From assembly GCF_949987515.2 (NCBI RefSeq), contig NC_082696.1, forward strand, positions 38,420,431 through 38,484,430: a stretch of 64,000 nucleotides of DNA. The letters are read 5' to 3'. The notes under the pieces were generated by a model. It searched no databases and was not told where the DNA came from. It saw only the letters and a program-made list of their open reading frames with translations. The position numbers were made by a program, and so were the translations under genes. This DNA is from Delphinus delphis (Eukaryota; Chordata; Mammalia; Artiodactyla; Delphinidae). Positions 62,601 through 64,000 of the stretch are shown here, piece by piece (within the stretch, counting starts at the first letter, position 1; each line of letters starts with the position of its first letter).

Positions 62601-62814
62601 AAGAGAATATATTAGTCAATGGATTGAGAACACAATTTACTCTGCAATTATATTTCTCTTGCAAATCAATAAATTCTGATTGCATATATCAGTCATGGCA
62701 GCCTAGTTGACTCGTGTCTGTCCCTGAGACAAGATCAACGTTTGCTGTCAAATTGTGTTCCCAGATCCTCAGGATCAAAGTCCAGTTTCTGAACAATGAC
62801 AAACACTTTTCTGT

Positions 62815-64000
62815 TTTTGTTGTTGAAATATAGTTGATGTGCAATATTATGTTAGTTTCAGTTGTATTACATAGTGATTTGGCACGTGCATAAATTATGA
62901 AATGATCACCACAATAAGTCTACAAAAACTTATTTTTGTGCCTATACAAAGTTACTACAATATTAGTGACCATGTTCCTTATGCTGTATATTACATCCTC
63001 ACGGCATATTTATTTTATGAATGGAGATTCATACCTCTTAATCCCCTTCAGCTATTTCTCCCCTCCCACTACCTTATGAGTCTGTTTTCATGTCTTTTTG
63101 TCTGCCTGTTTGTTTCATTTTTCAGATTCCACATATAAGTGAGATCAAATAGTGTTTGTCTTTCTCTGACATTTCATTTAGCATAATGTCCTCTAGATCC
63201 ATCCGTGTTGTCACAATGGCAAGATTTCATTTTTTTATAACTAAAATTCCATTGTCTGTGTGTGTATATATATATCACAGCTTCTTTATACATTTATCTA
63301 TCATTGCACACTGAGGTTGCTTCCATATCTTGGCTGTTGTAAATAATGCTGCAATAAACATTGGTGTGCAGATATCTTTTTGAATTACTATTTTTATTTT
63401 TTTTCCGAGTAAATAACCAGAAGTGAAATTGCTGGATTGTATGGTCATTCTATTTTCAGTCTTTTGAGGAACCTCATACTGTCTTCCCTAGTTTCTGCAC
63501 CAATTTACAATTCCACCAACAGTGCAAGAGGATTCCCTTTATTCCACATCCTCGCCAACACTTGTTATTTGTTGTTTTTTGATGATAGTGGTTATGACAG
63601 GTGTGAGTTGGTAGCTTATTGTGGTTTTGATTTGCATTTCCCTGATAATCAGTGATATAGAGCATCTTTTCATGTGTCTTTTGGCCATTTGTATGTCTTC
63701 CTGGGAAAAATGTCTGCTTAAGTCTTCTGCCCATTTAAAAATTTATTTTTATTTGAGTTGTATGAATTGTTTGCATATTTTGGATAACTACTTATCAGAC
63801 ATATCATTGGCAAATATCTTCCCTCATTCAATAGGCAGCCTTTTTGTTTGGTTGGTAGTTTCCTTCGCTGTGCAAAAGCTTTTTAATTTGACATAGTCCT
63901 ATTTGTTTAGTTTTGCTTTCATTTCTCTTGCCCGAGGAGACAGATCCAAAAAACTGTTGCTGAGACTGATGTCAAAGAGCATACTGCCAATGTTTTCTTC
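62815..64000 (-). mobile_element. L1 3' part, minus orientation, continues beyond the window
   Basis: 3' UTR from 62815 (ttgaaatatagttgatgtgc), then reverse ORF2: 63230-63380 (cttggctgttgtaaataatg) to 63900 (caaaagctttttaatttgac). Stops break the frame. Confidence 0.88.

Larger units (their letters stand above)
57000..62810. other. Gene-free stretch with scattered old repeats
   Basis: No gene supported. Contains an 11-bp hairpin (57253-57277), L1 3' fragments at 58030-58138 and 61165-61255, an L2 fragment at 59340-59645 and a MER5-like fragment at 60848-60930. The rest is unrecognised AT-rich DNA. Confidence 0.5.

Noticed and set aside
1..64000. CRISPR arrays, operons, bacterial-type systems
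   Set aside because: The window is interspersed-repeat-rich mammalian DNA; the repeated units are scattered SINEs, not regularly spaced repeats.

Overview
The window is mammalian nuclear DNA. It is almost certainly from a cetacean, and probably from a toothed whale. The evidence is fifteen tRNA-derived SINEs of the CHR type (the copies opening 'gcttccctggtggcgcagtgg', some ending in AATAAA-like tails and some in a shorter body with a plain A tail), cetartiodactyl-type L1 elements, and older mammalian MIR, L2, MaLR and hAT repeats. No tool was run; the repeat and gene names rest on recognition of family sequence.

Two protein-coding genes are present, both on the minus strand and in tandem, in the order known from human 6q22.31. 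FABP7 (brain fatty-acid-binding protein) has four coding exons between 53712 and 49781 and encodes a complete 132-residue protein. SMPDL3A (acid sphingomyelinase-like phosphodiesterase 3a) has eight coding exons between 45422 and 28248 and encodes a complete 453-residue protein with every metal-site motif present. I placed all splice junctions by hand: each has GT/AG ends, and the exon phases add up exactly to the expected lengths. The 4.4 kb between them holds the SMPDL3A CpG-rich promoter, with a CACGTG E-box of lysosomal (CLEAR) type, and a solo retroviral LTR with a clean 4-bp target duplication.

Layout: 1-2613 is an old L1 carrying a nested SINE and a nested MaLR LTR. About 3045-7067 is a defective L1 that starts at its 5' end but stops in the reverse transcriptase and is joined directly to a SINE. 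7300-28000 is gene-free, with scattered SINEs, an L2, a degenerate LTR, a DNA transposon and nested L1 3' ends. 28248-45422 is SMPDL3A, whose introns hold SINEs, MIRs, hAT elements, a twin-primed L1 and GT/CG/CA repeats. 45423-49780 is the intergenic interval. 49781-53712 is FABP7. 53713-64000 is upstream sequence with L2, another inverted L1, a SINE, and a minus-strand L1 running off the end.

I found no operon, CRISPR array, RNA gene or undescribed multi-gene system. The points of interest are the mobile-element structures, the SMPDL3A promoter motif and small protein changes in the two genes.
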